Source: Paramecium octaurelia (lineage: Eukaryota; Ciliophora; Oligohymenophorea; Peniculida; Parameciidae). From it: a DNA stretch of 64,000 nucleotides. The notes beneath the pieces are model-generated. The model had not been told where the DNA came from and did no database searches. It saw only the letters and a list, made by a program, of their open reading frames with translations. The position numbers were made by a program, and so were the translations under genes. The stretch is taken from contig CAJJDP010000062.1 in NCBI GenBank assembly GCA_905182995.1, positions 372,001-436,000 of the forward strand, read 5' to 3'. Of the stretch, positions 1 through 11,159 are shown piece by piece (the stretch's first letter is position 1; every line of letters begins with the position of its first letter).

Positions 1-397
1 GAGAAAAGTACTTAAAACTCAACAGTAATGTTCATAAGTTTGATAGGGTTAACAGAAGATAATTAAACCAAAACGTTATTAATATGAAAATGATTATAAT
101 TTTAGTTTTTATTTTAAAATACCAAACTTTTCATATTTCCCCTAGCTTGTTTATGTACTCTTTATGACATTTCATTGATCTAAAATTATTTCTAAAATGA
201 TAATTATATATATGTCATATTAAAAAAGTAGGTATTACTTTTATACAATTGGTCTAAATTCTTGGTAGTCTGGGCATAGGTTGAAACAAAACTTCTTAGG
301 ATTTTATAATTAAAATTGTAAACTTGATATCATTCATAAGTTGAATGAGCGAATCTATTTGATGGAGAATGAAAAATATAAATAAACATTAAAAATA
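1..397. other. AT-rich intergenic, no gene seen
   Basis: No frame on either strand reads as protein for a useful length. It lies just downstream of the GPCR stop codon, so the right end probably holds that gene's 3' UTR. The left end is cut by the window. Confidence 0.4.
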
Positions 398-1450
398 TCA
401 AATATCTTAAAGATTTTCGAAACTATTAGACAATTAACTGCTTCTGTTTTCACTTTGGTCATTGTTGTTGGAGAAAAAGGTTTTTGTTTTTTAGTAATCT
501 ATGTGGATTCTTTCTAATGAATTCAATTTCTTTCTCATCTGATGTGTGTTGAACCAGTACACAAGACTGTTGAAAAATCCTTACAAGAAACTAGCTCCAT
601 ATTATAGGAGTCTTATGTAGTAATAGGGTCCAGTTTGGTGTATAAAGTAATCTTGTTGTATTTACTCAATCCAGGTATTGTTAAACACAAAGATCAGAAA
701 CACAATTTGAGATGGCAGCCAGCAAATAAATAATGCCATAGGGTAGAGTATTAAATTGCGAGCGAACATCAATTGGATGTTGATTTGTTTATTTAGCAAT
801 TCGTATTAACTCTTGATTCTTTTAGTCTTAAAATACGTTCTCAATAAGAAATAGACAGATATTAATACTGAGGATAGGAGTGGCAGGTAGAATAAAGTAA
901 GATTCAGGTATAAACTTAAGCTTCTATTCTTTTCGATAGTCTTATTTTCATCATTTGAACTAATGGAACAAGTAGTAGGCACTTTTGAAGGTGTGGGTGC
1001 ATAGGATTAGAAAAACAACGGAATTGTTGCAATCAAAAAAGGAACAGCGAAACCTATTGTAGAGGTATAAGGGGTTACCTGCTGCGATTATGAATTTTTC
1101 ATATCTTTCAAAATAAATCAATTCCTTTTATCCTCTTGTGATTGATACGTAGAGGAAATAGGCGATCGATGTACTCCAGACAAAGGCGCAAATTGTGGCA
1201 AATTGAGTCAAGGCTCCTTGGATAGTGCATCTAAATAGTATTGATTAACTCACCTGGTGACATTATAGCCATCAAATGTTGGCTCCACATAGAGGAGCAA
1301 TCCGAAGGCATAAAAAAAATCTGATATTGAGAGACATGCGACGATTCTTTAGGCAAATACTTTAAGGTTATCGAAAAAGAATAAATGAGTTAACATTAGT
1401 GTAGATCCTCCTATAGATAGAGAAATGCACACATAAAATAATATTATCAT
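398..1450 (-). CDS. Seven-transmembrane GPCR, cAMP-receptor (CAR)-like
   Basis: About 334 aa after removal of two introns, 1231-1253 (23 nt) and 1054-1078 (25 nt). Seven hydrophobic helices are visible: TM1 near residues 1-25, TM2 with RIVACLSISDFFYAF, TM3 beginning CTIQGALTQFATICAFVW, TM4 FIIAAG...PFLIATIPLFF, TM5 LYLNLTLFYLPLLSSVL, TM6 LILYPMALFICWLPSQIVF and TM7 GASFLQGFFNSLVYWF. The LSISD in TM2, the Cys opening TM3 and the NSLVYW in TM7 are typical of Dictyostelium cAMP-receptor-like GPCRs. The cytoplasmic tail is short and Ser/Asn/Gln-rich. It should act at the cell or ciliary membrane; the ligand cannot be told. The ATG chosen keeps a full TM1 but lies only 7 nt from the start of the divergent gene, so one of the two starts may be further in. 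Confidence 0.8.
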
Positions 1451-1457
1451 TAAAATA

Positions 1458-3406
1458 ATGTATAATAATACAAGTCCAATAAGACATCAGGTTATGTAAG
1501 GTCCTCAAAATAAGTCAGTGTCTCCAGTGTCCAGATTTCAAATAATGGGCAATATTCAACCACCTCCTGGGATGAAAACAGTGCTCAAACCCAAAGTATA
1601 TGAAGTAGTTGAAGTGCCTCTAAATCATTACACATCGGTGCCTTCCTTCCAAACACCTCAATAATAGTAATATGATCCGGAGTTGCAAAGGAGGATCAAG
1701 CAATTGGAACAAGAATCATTTAATTGCAGACAGAAAATTGAATAAGATTAAAGAAATGATAAATTTTAACAGCTCAATGAAAAAATTAGATAACAATAAT
1801 AAGAAATTGAAAGGCTCAAGTCAGTCAATGACCCAAACCTTAGATTGCTCAAAGAACAATGCGATTATTACTTTAATCAATCGTAATAGGCAGAGTTGGA
1901 GAAAAATGTAATAATCTTTAATTCATTAATTATCTATAGGAATTGATCCTAAGACTCAAATAAAACGAGTAACAAATGCAAAAGATCCAGCAATAGTAAA
2001 TCCATATAAACGATAAGGATGTTAAATACAATCAATTATACAATGAACACGAATAATTGAAGTAGCTGTATTAAAGTCTTGAAAATTAATTGTAATAACA
2101 AATGGACAAGCAGAAAACAGAATGCGATAGAATTTACAATTAGAATTTCTCTTAAATCAAACAAAAGTAAAACAACTTATCATAAAATAGTTCTGAATTG
2201 AGAAGCAAACAATTTGATGATTAGATCTCAAAGTTACAAGAGGAATTGAATAATGCAATCAATGAGGTGGAAGTGTGGAGATAAAAATATCACAAAGAGG
2301 ATATCAACCATATGAATCAAACAACGAGAATTAATGAATTGGAATTGATCAATTTACATTAGATTAAAGAAATTGAAAGATTGCAATAACAGAACATTAT
2401 GAAACAATAAGACAATGATTCACTGCAATAGAAAATTACTTACTTGGAATTCAATTATCAACAAATTTCATCCTCTGGATTAGATAGTGAAGTCAAGAGA
2501 CTTAAAGAGCAATTGGAGTCAAGATAGAGAGAGATAGATGATTTAAAAAGGAGGAACACTGAAATTGAATAGAATTTGCTAAGGTTGAAAGATCATGAGA
2601 TCTAAATTGAAATCATCAAATAGAGAGTAAAAATAATCCAATTATTGTAGAATTAATCATTTGAAAATTAATTGCAAGAGTCTGATCGATTCAAACATTA
2701 ATATGCATCTTAACTCATTGAACTGGAGGAGTTACGCAACAAATAAATTAGATTGGAGAACAATGTTAATGATCTGAGAAGGAATGAGTATAGACAACAA
2801 GCTGAGATTAATAGATTGAATGATTTAGTAAGAGTCAAGGATGAGGAGATCAATAAATTGTAAATAGATTATAAGAAGAATATGACATAAATGACTTAGC
2901 AAATGAATTCATTTAGGTCCTTATTGTAAGCAATTTACCTCATATCTTAGTGAACGAGACATTGATACATTAAACATGAATAGAAATAGATTAGATATGG
3001 AGAATAAGGAATTGATTGATTAGAGATTGTAACAATTAAGCGAGGAGTTGAATCTGACCAAAAAGGATAGAGAATAATTGCAAATAGCCTGTTCTTAATT
3101 AACATAGACTAAACTTGGATTAGAGAATAGAATCATTGTTTTGTAAGGAGAAATAGATAGATTGAATTAGTTAGTTAAAACACAAAGCAATGAAATCAAT
3201 CATCATTTACAGACATTGGAGTTATAGAATGATTAAATTGAACAATTTAGATAATAAAATGAAATCTACAAAAAAGAGATGGATGTATATCAATCATTCA
3301 TATTTAGCTATTTAAAACTAACTCTAATTCAAACTTCTTTTAATCGGGATCATAGAAAAAGTTTGATTTCATTCCTAATCAGCATTCAGATTCTAATTGG
3401 AATTGA
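1458..3406 (+). CDS. Long coiled-coil protein, function unknown
   Basis: About 622 aa with three introns: 1908-1939 (32 nt), 2926-2950 (25 nt) and 3285-3307 (23 nt). The first 75 residues are Pro/Gln-rich and low complexity (QPPPGMKTVLKP...). From about residue 75 to 600 nearly everything is heptad-like coiled coil rich in Gln, Glu, Leu and Lys. A short Ser/Asn tail ends DSNWN. There is no enzyme motif, signal peptide or membrane segment. A structural role in cilium, basal body or cortex is usual for such Paramecium proteins but is only inference. The first ATG is 7 nt from the divergent GPCR start; in-frame ATGs about 12 and 30 codons further in are alternatives. Confidence 0.75.
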
Positions 3407-3802
3407 TGATTTAACATAATATCAACTGATTTAAAAGTATATTTTACTATCAATATTAATATCTACATATATAATAATGTATTATCATATTAATTTAATT
3501 ACAATTTGAACATTTTGTAAACTTAAAAACTCTATTTCAAAGCATTATTCAATTTAATATCGGAACAACGTAGGTACAGATCAGACAAACCTTAAAATAG
3601 ATGAAACTTAGAATAAATTCCTAAGTATCAGCAAAGATTTAGTATTTTTATTTTTTATTTAAAAATAATTATACCTCTAAATAGTAGATCTAATTAAAAT
3701 TAATTATTTGGATATTCAATAAATATTGGTTGAATGAGAAGAATAGCCAACTCTGATGGGCGGGATTAGGCGGAAGGAATGAAGCATCAATTATATTATA
3801 TT
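3407..3802. other. Intergenic region upstream of the histidine kinase
   Basis: AT-rich and without a convincing frame. It contains a short G-rich patch, GGGCGGGATTAGGCGG, at about 3758-3773, unusual in this base composition and roughly 35-50 nt before the kinase start. No function can be assigned. Confidence 0.35.
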
Positions 3803-6370
3803 ATGAAAATGTTTGGCTTTTAATATTAATAATTTATTTGTAATATAAGGAATTTATTAATGAAGGACAGAGAATTCTTTAGAGGCTTGATATTGAATTG
3901 CCTAACCTTTTGTTATTCAATCTATTTTTATACAATGCGGAATGAAGTTAGCAATCTGCTTTGCCTGATTGTTGCGAGCATTATATTAATAACTATGTTT
4001 ATTTTGCGATATGCAAATTTGTAGATTAAGGCCATTGGAACTATACTATGCATATAAATAGATGTAATTTGTTTGATAATTTTGAATTTTGTAAATCTCA
4101 ATGTTACCACCTATGCGTAATTAATATTGTGTTAATACATCTCAAAGGACCTATTTAGATAAACAGGATCATCTGGATATTATTTAATTAGTCCCTAGTC
4201 TCTATACTATGGAACTCTTTTCATTGGGAGCATATTTTAACAAGTTTACACTCACGTGGAAAGCAATTTCACTGCTGAATCTCCACAACTAATTCTCTGT
4301 TTATTAATGTCCCTCCTGGATAATGGGAGAAGAGAGGAGAAGAAACCCTAGAGAATTTAATAGATAACTACTGCGCCAATCGACACTGCTACAGCAAACA
4401 AGATGGATGGTTTGGCCAAAAGAGCACTCTCTATAATAGATCAACCTTCCTAAGATCAATCTAAAGATAGCTTTCAAAAAGGATATGATGATTTTAGCAA
4501 CATTTAATAATATTACATCAATCCGGAAATAATCTATAATTCTTTGGAATACTTCTCGGAAGGCTTGATAATTTTAAATGTTTTGGATGAACAGACTCAC
4601 ACCTACAAAATATCATATATGAATAATGCTACCAGAATACTTTTTGGCAAAGATTAGGACGTGGACATTCTTTATATCTTGGAAAACCTATCTTCCTTAC
4701 ATATACAAAGTCAGGATTGCTTTGAAGACCTCAATTCAAGGAGAGACTCTGCCCAGTAAAAAGTCGGAAACCTCTCATCCTCAAAACTTTGTAAATCTCT
4801 GTTCCCAACTAGAGATTTCATGTTTTGTTCATTGAAGTAGGCTTTGACCGATATTTAATTGCATGAGAAATATTAAACTATGAACATGAACATGAAGGAC
4901 CTATTAGAGAAGATTATTAAATCAAGGAGACAAGATTCCATTACTGTAAATACTCACGTGGATTTCAACTTCATAGACAATCAGAAACCATTAAAGATAT
5001 CCCAGAATCTTGCTTATTCAAGACAAGATAATGATAGATTGATGGAGTTCAAACTCACTTTACAAAAAGAGAAAACCATCTTAATCATCTGTAGGGATGT
5101 AACTCATCGTTAGAAGATTCGATATTTAAGAGAGTATGATATTTAAAAGTCGAAAATGCTTTCATTTGTGAGTCATGAATACAGACAACCTTTAGGATGC
5201 ATCATCTAGATGATTGAATGTGCCTTACAATAGAAGGTCATACAAAAAAATGTAGAAATCACTGAGGATTTACAAGCAGCCTTGGATAATTCAAAGTATA
5301 TGTTGAATTTGTCTAATGATTTGTTGGACTTGGCCTAAATTAAGAATGGAAAGTTCAAGATACAGAAAGTACCTTTTAATTTAGAAAAACTGATTGCAGA
5401 TTCAATTAAGATGTTTGCTTTGAAAGCCAAGATAAAGGATCTGCAATTGGTTTGTGACTATAATATCTCTCTCCCTAAATTTATTATCTCTGATAAAAAC
5501 AGAATCAAACAGATAATTGTCAATCTCTTAAGCAATGCATTTAAGTTTACTTGTACGAGAATACAAGTAATTGTCGATCTCTAAGGCAACTAAAAACTGA
5601 GGATAGGAGTCAAAGATGATGGGATAGGGATCAGCCAAGAGGAACAGCAAGTTTTGTTCAAAGCATTTTCAAAAGTAAATTCAGAGGAGAGCAAGAAACT
5701 CAATGAACAAGGTGTAGGATTGGGTTTGGTGATTAGCAATTAGATAGCCCAAAATATTGGTTGTTCAGGATTGAATATAGAATCTAACAAGGATCAAAAT
5801 AATCATTTTTCTTTCTTTTACTTCGACATAATGATGGAAATACCAACAAACAAAAAAAAAGTGCCCAGCTTCAAAATCCCCTAAATAACCCCCCAATATT
5901 AGGAAGTGGATGAAATTACGACCTTCAATCAGGAGTGTCAAAAGATTGCTCTGGAGGTATTTCCATAATGTTGTCATTATTTGATTGTTGATGATGATTG
6001 CTTTAATGGATATGCCTTCAAAAGGATTCTAATGGGATTGTAGAGCAAGTACACCTCATCCTTTTAATAATTTGATGTTGAATATGTTTCATCTGGGAAA
6101 GACTCTCTTTCTAAGATCTAAGAGAAGAAATGCAATAAGGTGTGTTAGGGTTACAAACTAATTTTCATGGATGTAGAAATGCCTGTTATGAATGGGATGC
6201 AAACTACGAAATACATCTTGAACATCAATCCAAAATAGTTGATTGTTGGTTGCAGTGGATATTCAGATATTCAGGAGAAACAGAAATGCCTCGAAGCTGG
6301 CATGGTTGACTATCTCACAAAACCTGTGATGGAGCAAGATCTCATTCAAATACTACAGAAATATTAATGA
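3803..6370 (+). CDS. Hybrid sensor histidine kinase with receiver domain
   Basis: Intronless, 855 aa (836 aa if the ATG at 3860 is used). The N-terminal 200 residues carry several membrane helices (for example LLCLIVASIILITMFIL). A sensor-like middle region follows. The HisKA box FVSHEYRQPLG has the phosphoacceptor His near residue 458. The ATPase domain shows the N box IIVNLLSNAFKF, G1 VKDDGIGI and G2 GVGLGLVISNQIAQ. The C-terminal receiver shows IVDDDCFNG, the phospho-Asp motif FMDVEMPVMNG near residue 788, and the conserved Lys in YLTKPV. All core catalytic residues are present, so it should autophosphorylate and pass phosphate to its own receiver. The signal and the downstream phosphotransfer partner are not visible. 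Confidence 0.93.
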
Positions 6371-6410
6371 TATTATTATGATTATTTTTGATAACTTATT
6401 AGATATGAAT

Positions 6411-7562
6411 TCATCTTTCATACAATTCACTTGAGCCTCCATAACGAGCTTGGATATCCCAAAAGATATTTTGAAGAGCTTAAGTTAGTGACAAAGGTCT
6501 GACACACAAGTCATCAATAGTTTTGGATCCTTGTTGCACTATCATGTCATCACCATGTTTCAATATATAATCAATATTGAAATACTTCCAATTGGGAATA
6601 TATTAGGCTACAAATATAAATACAATCATACCTATTTTCAATAATAATTATTTATCAATATGAGCCAATTTAGGAGGTCTTTGCACTATGTTGTGGAACA
6701 TCTCATAGCATTCTAACAATGTATACACGTGAGGTCCTCCCAATTCGTATGTCTAACCTATTGTTTCGGGCATCTTCAAAGCATTCAACATGGCTTAAGC
6801 TACATCTTAGACAAAGATCTAACTATCTAAAATATTAGTGTACAGGCTATCTTTTGGCTTGGCAATTGTCTGGAACAATGTTGAAGTTGTGAAAGTATCT
6901 CTTCTACACTTACCAATGATAAGCGAAATCATCATTGTCTCCAACCATCACACTTGGTCTAAAGATTGTGGCATTGGGGAATGCATTAAGGACCTACCCA
7001 TATGGTATGTTTCATTACTTCCTATTCACCAATATACTTGGTTTGGAGATCCAGGGATTCTGCATGAGGATTTGCACCACAAGCTGAAAAATGAATCAAT
7101 CTGATCACTCCTGGGTTTTTGGCACATGCTTCAGCTATTCTTTTAGGCACTGTGATATTAATCCACTCAAAATCCTTCCTATTCTTCAGATGTTTTCTTG
7201 GCCCAAGCAAATTTACAACCACATTCGAGTTTTTCATAGTCCATTCGATCATCTCTTTGTTATCATAATTCATATCATGTAAAAGCCAATTCTATCCTGG
7301 TCCCGATGTTGTTTTCAATTCTCTAACATGATCCTCATAGTTGTATCTATTTGATCTATGTGAAATCTTACTGATGATTGTGAGGGTATATCAATTCAGA
7401 ACCAATATTGCCAAGCATGCCACCCATGTAAATACCTGAAAAACTAGTACCCCCATGTATGGTTGCTCTGATTCCTGAAGGAGTGTGTTTGGCACCCTTA
7501 TCAAAAATGTGCAACTTAGGTCTTTACAAGACACCAAAGTGAAACCTTAAAACCTTTTGCAT
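6411..7562 (-). CDS. NDUFA9: NDUFA9-like subunit of mitochondrial complex I
   Basis: About 350 aa with four introns: 7347-7371, 6994-7018, 6819-6843 (25 nt each) and 6608-6631 (24 nt). The start MQKVLRFHFGVLQRPK looks like a mitochondrial targeting peptide. The atypical short-chain dehydrogenase fold follows: a modified Rossmann glycine loop (ATIHGGTSFSGIYMGGMLG where the family has ATVFGATGFLG), VVVNLLG, LIHFSACGANPHA, FPNATIFRPSVMVG and RQPIFVQDVAQAMLNAL. These are in the order expected for NDUFA9, an NADPH-binding accessory subunit at the matrix arm junction. The altered glycine loop may change cofactor binding. An in-frame extension upstream of the chosen ATG is AT-rich leader and is not used. 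Confidence 0.88.
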
Positions 7563-7662
7563 TATTATTATTATTAATAAATAAATAAACCTAAAATATA
7601 TGTACCTCTCTTCATTGTTTTGAGTAATAACAATAAAGATGTTAGAATCTACTTCATTTCTC

Positions 7663-8163
7663 TCATCTAAATGATTGTATAAATGAGCAATTTGACAATC
7701 CTTCATGACTTTTACTGTTGGTTATTGGAATGGCAATTTTTGAGTAAAAATCACATTTTTGAATCTACAAAGGTATCCAATTTGATGTTAGATGGGGAAC
7801 TATTAAGGCTTCTTTACTCCAGCTTGATATTGATTATTTATAAAAATGAATCTTACTAATTTATTTGATGTCTACCAAAACCATAATTCCTTTGCATTTA
7901 ATCTTTCGAAAATCTATATCTTTTGATAGTCCTTTCAAATAAATGTTAATAAATAAGAAATACAGTTGTTCTTGTAATATATATTTATAATCCATGAAAC
8001 TATTTTGAGATTTGAATATCTAATACTCATCAGGATTAAATTAGATTATTCCTGAAAATTTGTTTGAGTAAACAAAATTATATAGTAAGGGAAGAACGTG
8101 GATTTCTAAATATTCAATATTTTTTGAATAATAATAAATTTAATTCAAATTATATAAACTCAT
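7663..8163 (-). CDS. Hypothetical protein, 166 aa
   Basis: One uninterrupted frame from ATG to TGA with coding-like composition. I do not recognise a family. It begins MSLYNLNQIYYYSKNIEYLE, has a hydrophobic stretch around residues 60-75 (EQLYFLFINIYLKGL) and patches such as KCKGIMVLVDIKQISK and EALIVPHLTSNWIPLQ. There is no signal peptide and no clear membrane anchor. It lies 100 nt upstream of the NDUFA9-like gene on the same strand. A competing minus-strand frame in the same bases is also long, which lowers certainty. Confidence 0.5.
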
Positions 8164-8611
8164 ATGGAGGATACTAGCATATCGCCATATTGCTTTTAAA
8201 ACAAATCCTCAACATTAGCAGTATCAGAGTTCTCTAACATCAATATAAATGAAATAATTATTTTTTATTTGTTTCTTTGATGTATTTGATCTAACCAGGT
8301 TATTTCTTCTGTGTTCCCTCTGCTAGGTTAGATGATTTCTGTGAAAATATAGAATTAGTAAAATAATAGCATAAGAAAATGAAAACACATTAATACAATG
8401 TAACCAGAATTATATTGTTTTACATTAATCTATTACCTAATTCAATATGAATTAATGAGGACTTGAACTTGATAAACTGTTATAAAAAGATTAAATATTA
8501 TTTTTTTTGCTTATTTATTAAAACAGAGTGAAAAATAAGATGATTTTAAATAGAAGTTAATAAAATTTAATTTTAAGATAAACGGAATTTTCAAATTTCT
8601 AATTATATTAC
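8164..8611. other. AT-rich intergenic region with a small inverted repeat
   Basis: No coding frame is supported. At 8289-8296 and 8326-8333 lie ATCTAACC and its exact reverse complement GGTTAGAT, which could form an 8-bp stem with a 29-nt loop in the most GC-rich part of the stretch. It may be a small structured RNA or chance. Confidence 0.3.
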
Positions 8612-9487
8612 TCATATATTGATAAAAATCACAAATGCAAGGACAACTTAGGCCAAAGCAGAATAAGATGTATCATCTGTATCATCATCACTTTTTGGTT
8701 GAATACACACTTCACACTTTGAAGTTGAGGAATTCCATCTATATGATAAACTAGACCCAAGTAGACAGGTAGGCTATGTCAAGGTGGAATAATCAAATTC
8801 CACACATTTAGCATTTACCCATTTACATTAGGTGGCCACCTGTTGTGTGATATCCCAAACCATTGTACAAGCAGTTTCAACAGTAATCAGGTCACATGTC
8901 CTTGTGGTACACTTTCCTGTTGTAGTATTGTAATCGCATGAGAACTTTGGACATGCAGATTAAGTAGTGTTATCAAAATTACTACAGGCACTACTACTCC
9001 AAGCTTCACAAGCTGATGCACTTGGATTCCAATAACAAACCTTCCCATCATTTTGAACTGTTTCTACGCATCCTTCTTGATCGATTCCAGCACAAGAGTC
9101 AATACTATGCATTGAATCATTAGTTTTATCAGTGCATGGATACAATCCAGCAGAATTCTTTTTGAAAACAGCTTAGCAAGGTCCAACTCTGAAACATTTG
9201 AATCCATCACTATAGGCATAATCAGAGCATTTTGTGAATGTCTAACATGAAGAATCCTTCCACGCACATTTAAAATAGTCTTGTAATTGATCACACATGT
9301 CAACAGTAAATTTATCACATGTTTTGTGAGTGCATTTTGATGATGTTGCATCCCAATCACATGTTGTAGGAATACACTCTGTTTATAAAGATGCCATTTC
9401 ACAAGTGCATCCACCCACTTATATCAATTATAAACTGAGTGCTTGTATTTGTATACTCAAACTGATCAAGATCAACCCAAATTTCAT
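8612..9487 (-). CDS. Secreted cysteine-rich protein, surface-antigen-like, probably GPI-anchored
   Basis: Intronless, 291 aa. The start MKFGLILISLSIQIQA is a signal peptide. The body has Cys spaced in pairs through the whole length (GGCTCEM, CIPTTCDWD, KCTHKTCDKF, CDQLQDYFKCAWKD, SCAGIDQEGC), the style of Paramecium and Tetrahymena surface-antigen repeats. A hydrophilic DDDTDDTSYS stretch leads to a hydrophobic C-terminus (ALAQVVLAFVIFINI), as expected for GPI attachment. Likely on the cell surface. It resembles the gene at 13435-14253 in layout. A plus-strand or other-frame reading was rejected because only this frame gives a signal peptide plus regular Cys spacing. Confidence 0.72.
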
Positions 9488-9596
9488 TAATTAATTGAAA
9501 ATCAACAGCTAATTCAATTCATTTTTATACCCATACAGTTTGATATTGAGTGATGACGCATTAATTAATAGTATAAATATATACATAAAATTAAAC

Positions 9597-10867
9597 TCAA
9601 AATCGGTGTTAAGACAAGATGAAGTCAATAGCATTGAAATTATTCAATTCCTCTAAAGATTTACTCTAACAGTATTTTTGTATATATTCCCATAATTAAT
9701 TGGAGTTCAAACCCTTGATCAAATTGAAAGCTTGGTTGAATGCATATTGTTCATCATTGATAAACACCAGTTAACGGCATCCTCCCATAGATGCTGCAAC
9801 CCATTAAATTAACGCCTTCAGTTGCCATTCTCCACCAAAGACTCCACATCCCCATTTTCCAGTACAAATACGAGCAATTCCATAAAATCCACAATAAGAT
9901 TTGGTCAACTCTCTCTTGTATTCTTTATATTACTAATGGTAATTCCCTGAGTAATCTCCTGCATCTATGCACTATAAAATGTAGTTGTATTTCTTACAAT
10001 GAAGTTGACACTTCTGATTTATTTAACCATTCCTTTGCATTCAAATTTATCTTTATAGCCCTCATACATAATGAGTCGGTTGACTCTCTCAATAATAATT
10101 GATTCATCTTGCTTGATCTCAGTAGTTATTAGCAATGACGCCAATGCTTCAGGATGTGTCAAGAATAGTATTTCCTCTTGAACGCATCCAAGATTAAGGA
10201 CTCCACCTCCGATTCTCTTATTTGCAAAATCCACTATAAAGGAGTCTTACACGTTCTCCATTTAACCTTATTCGCAATAAATAAACTCACACAAGGGTTT
10301 ATTAAGCATTATTAAGTTCTGCTTTTTTCTGGTGAATGTAATCCTCTCGTGTGGTTTGAATTCAGGTGAAAATACATGAAGGAAATAGTAAAATAAGCAT
10401 CTTAACTTCTAAATCTTAATATTATTTTATCCACTATCCTCATTTGATCGATTAAACAATTTTGCCATTATGAAAACAGCTGGTAATAGTTTATAATCTG
10501 GTTGTAGGTGCATAACACATAAAAACATATTGGCCAATAAGATTGCTACTTACATCCTTTTTAACTCCACTTTCTCTAAAAGCATACTCAGATAATCCGT
10601 AAATTCTGAATCCATTTTAAGAGCCAAATCGCTTATCTATGGTATTTTGGCTAAGAATTCTCTTTTTAATGGAAATCCATCTAATGCTATACAGAAATTC
10701 TTGAAATTAATTTTGTTTTTAATTTGTTTTGGCTAACTTTTATTAATATTAGTACATTTAAGAAATGCAAACAATAAATTTCTTCTATCACTTGCTAAAC
10801 ATTAAAAGCAGTTAAATTAGTTTAACTGGCCTTCAATAATTAGAGCTACTTCTTAATTTCCGGCCAT
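9597..10867 (-). CDS. PARG: Poly(ADP-ribose) glycohydrolase
   Basis: About 414 aa with one intron, 9972-9997 (26 nt). The PARG signature is clear: VDFANKRIGGGVLNLGCVQEE near residues 240-260, in which the GGG-X6-8-QEE loop carries the catalytic glutamates. Downstream CIDAGDYSGNYHQQYKEY, SYCGFYGIARICTGKWGCG and FGGEWQLKALIQWVAASMG match the macrodomain of the family. The helical N-terminal half holds VAILLANMFLCVMHL, as in canonical PARG. The enzyme removes poly(ADP-ribose) chains made in DNA-damage signalling. It is short compared with animal PARG, which has a long regulatory N-terminus, but has the full catalytic core. Confidence 0.92.
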
Positions 10868-11159
10868 AGCTTATTAAACAAATTAGGAGAGATGTATAGA
10901 AATTATCTATCCTATAATATTAATTTAATACAAAGGTTGCTAGTCTTGTTTGTTGTTTTAAGTGTCTTCCTCTAGGTCTGATAAATTTGGTGTCAGAATG
11001 CTAACAAATTTTTGATCAGATGATTATTAATTCATTTAATTTTATAATTAAAATAATATAGATTCTGATATATATACAATAAACTTTATTTTGAACAGAA
11101 TTGTTGGATTATATCAAAGTTACGATAAATATCATTTATTAATAATTATTAAATAGTAA

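Noticed and set aside
660-1390. A plus-strand gene with introns opposite the GPCR
   Set aside because: Frames were open in pieces but needed odd intron lengths and still hit TGA. The minus strand gives a full 7TM protein with two standard introns.
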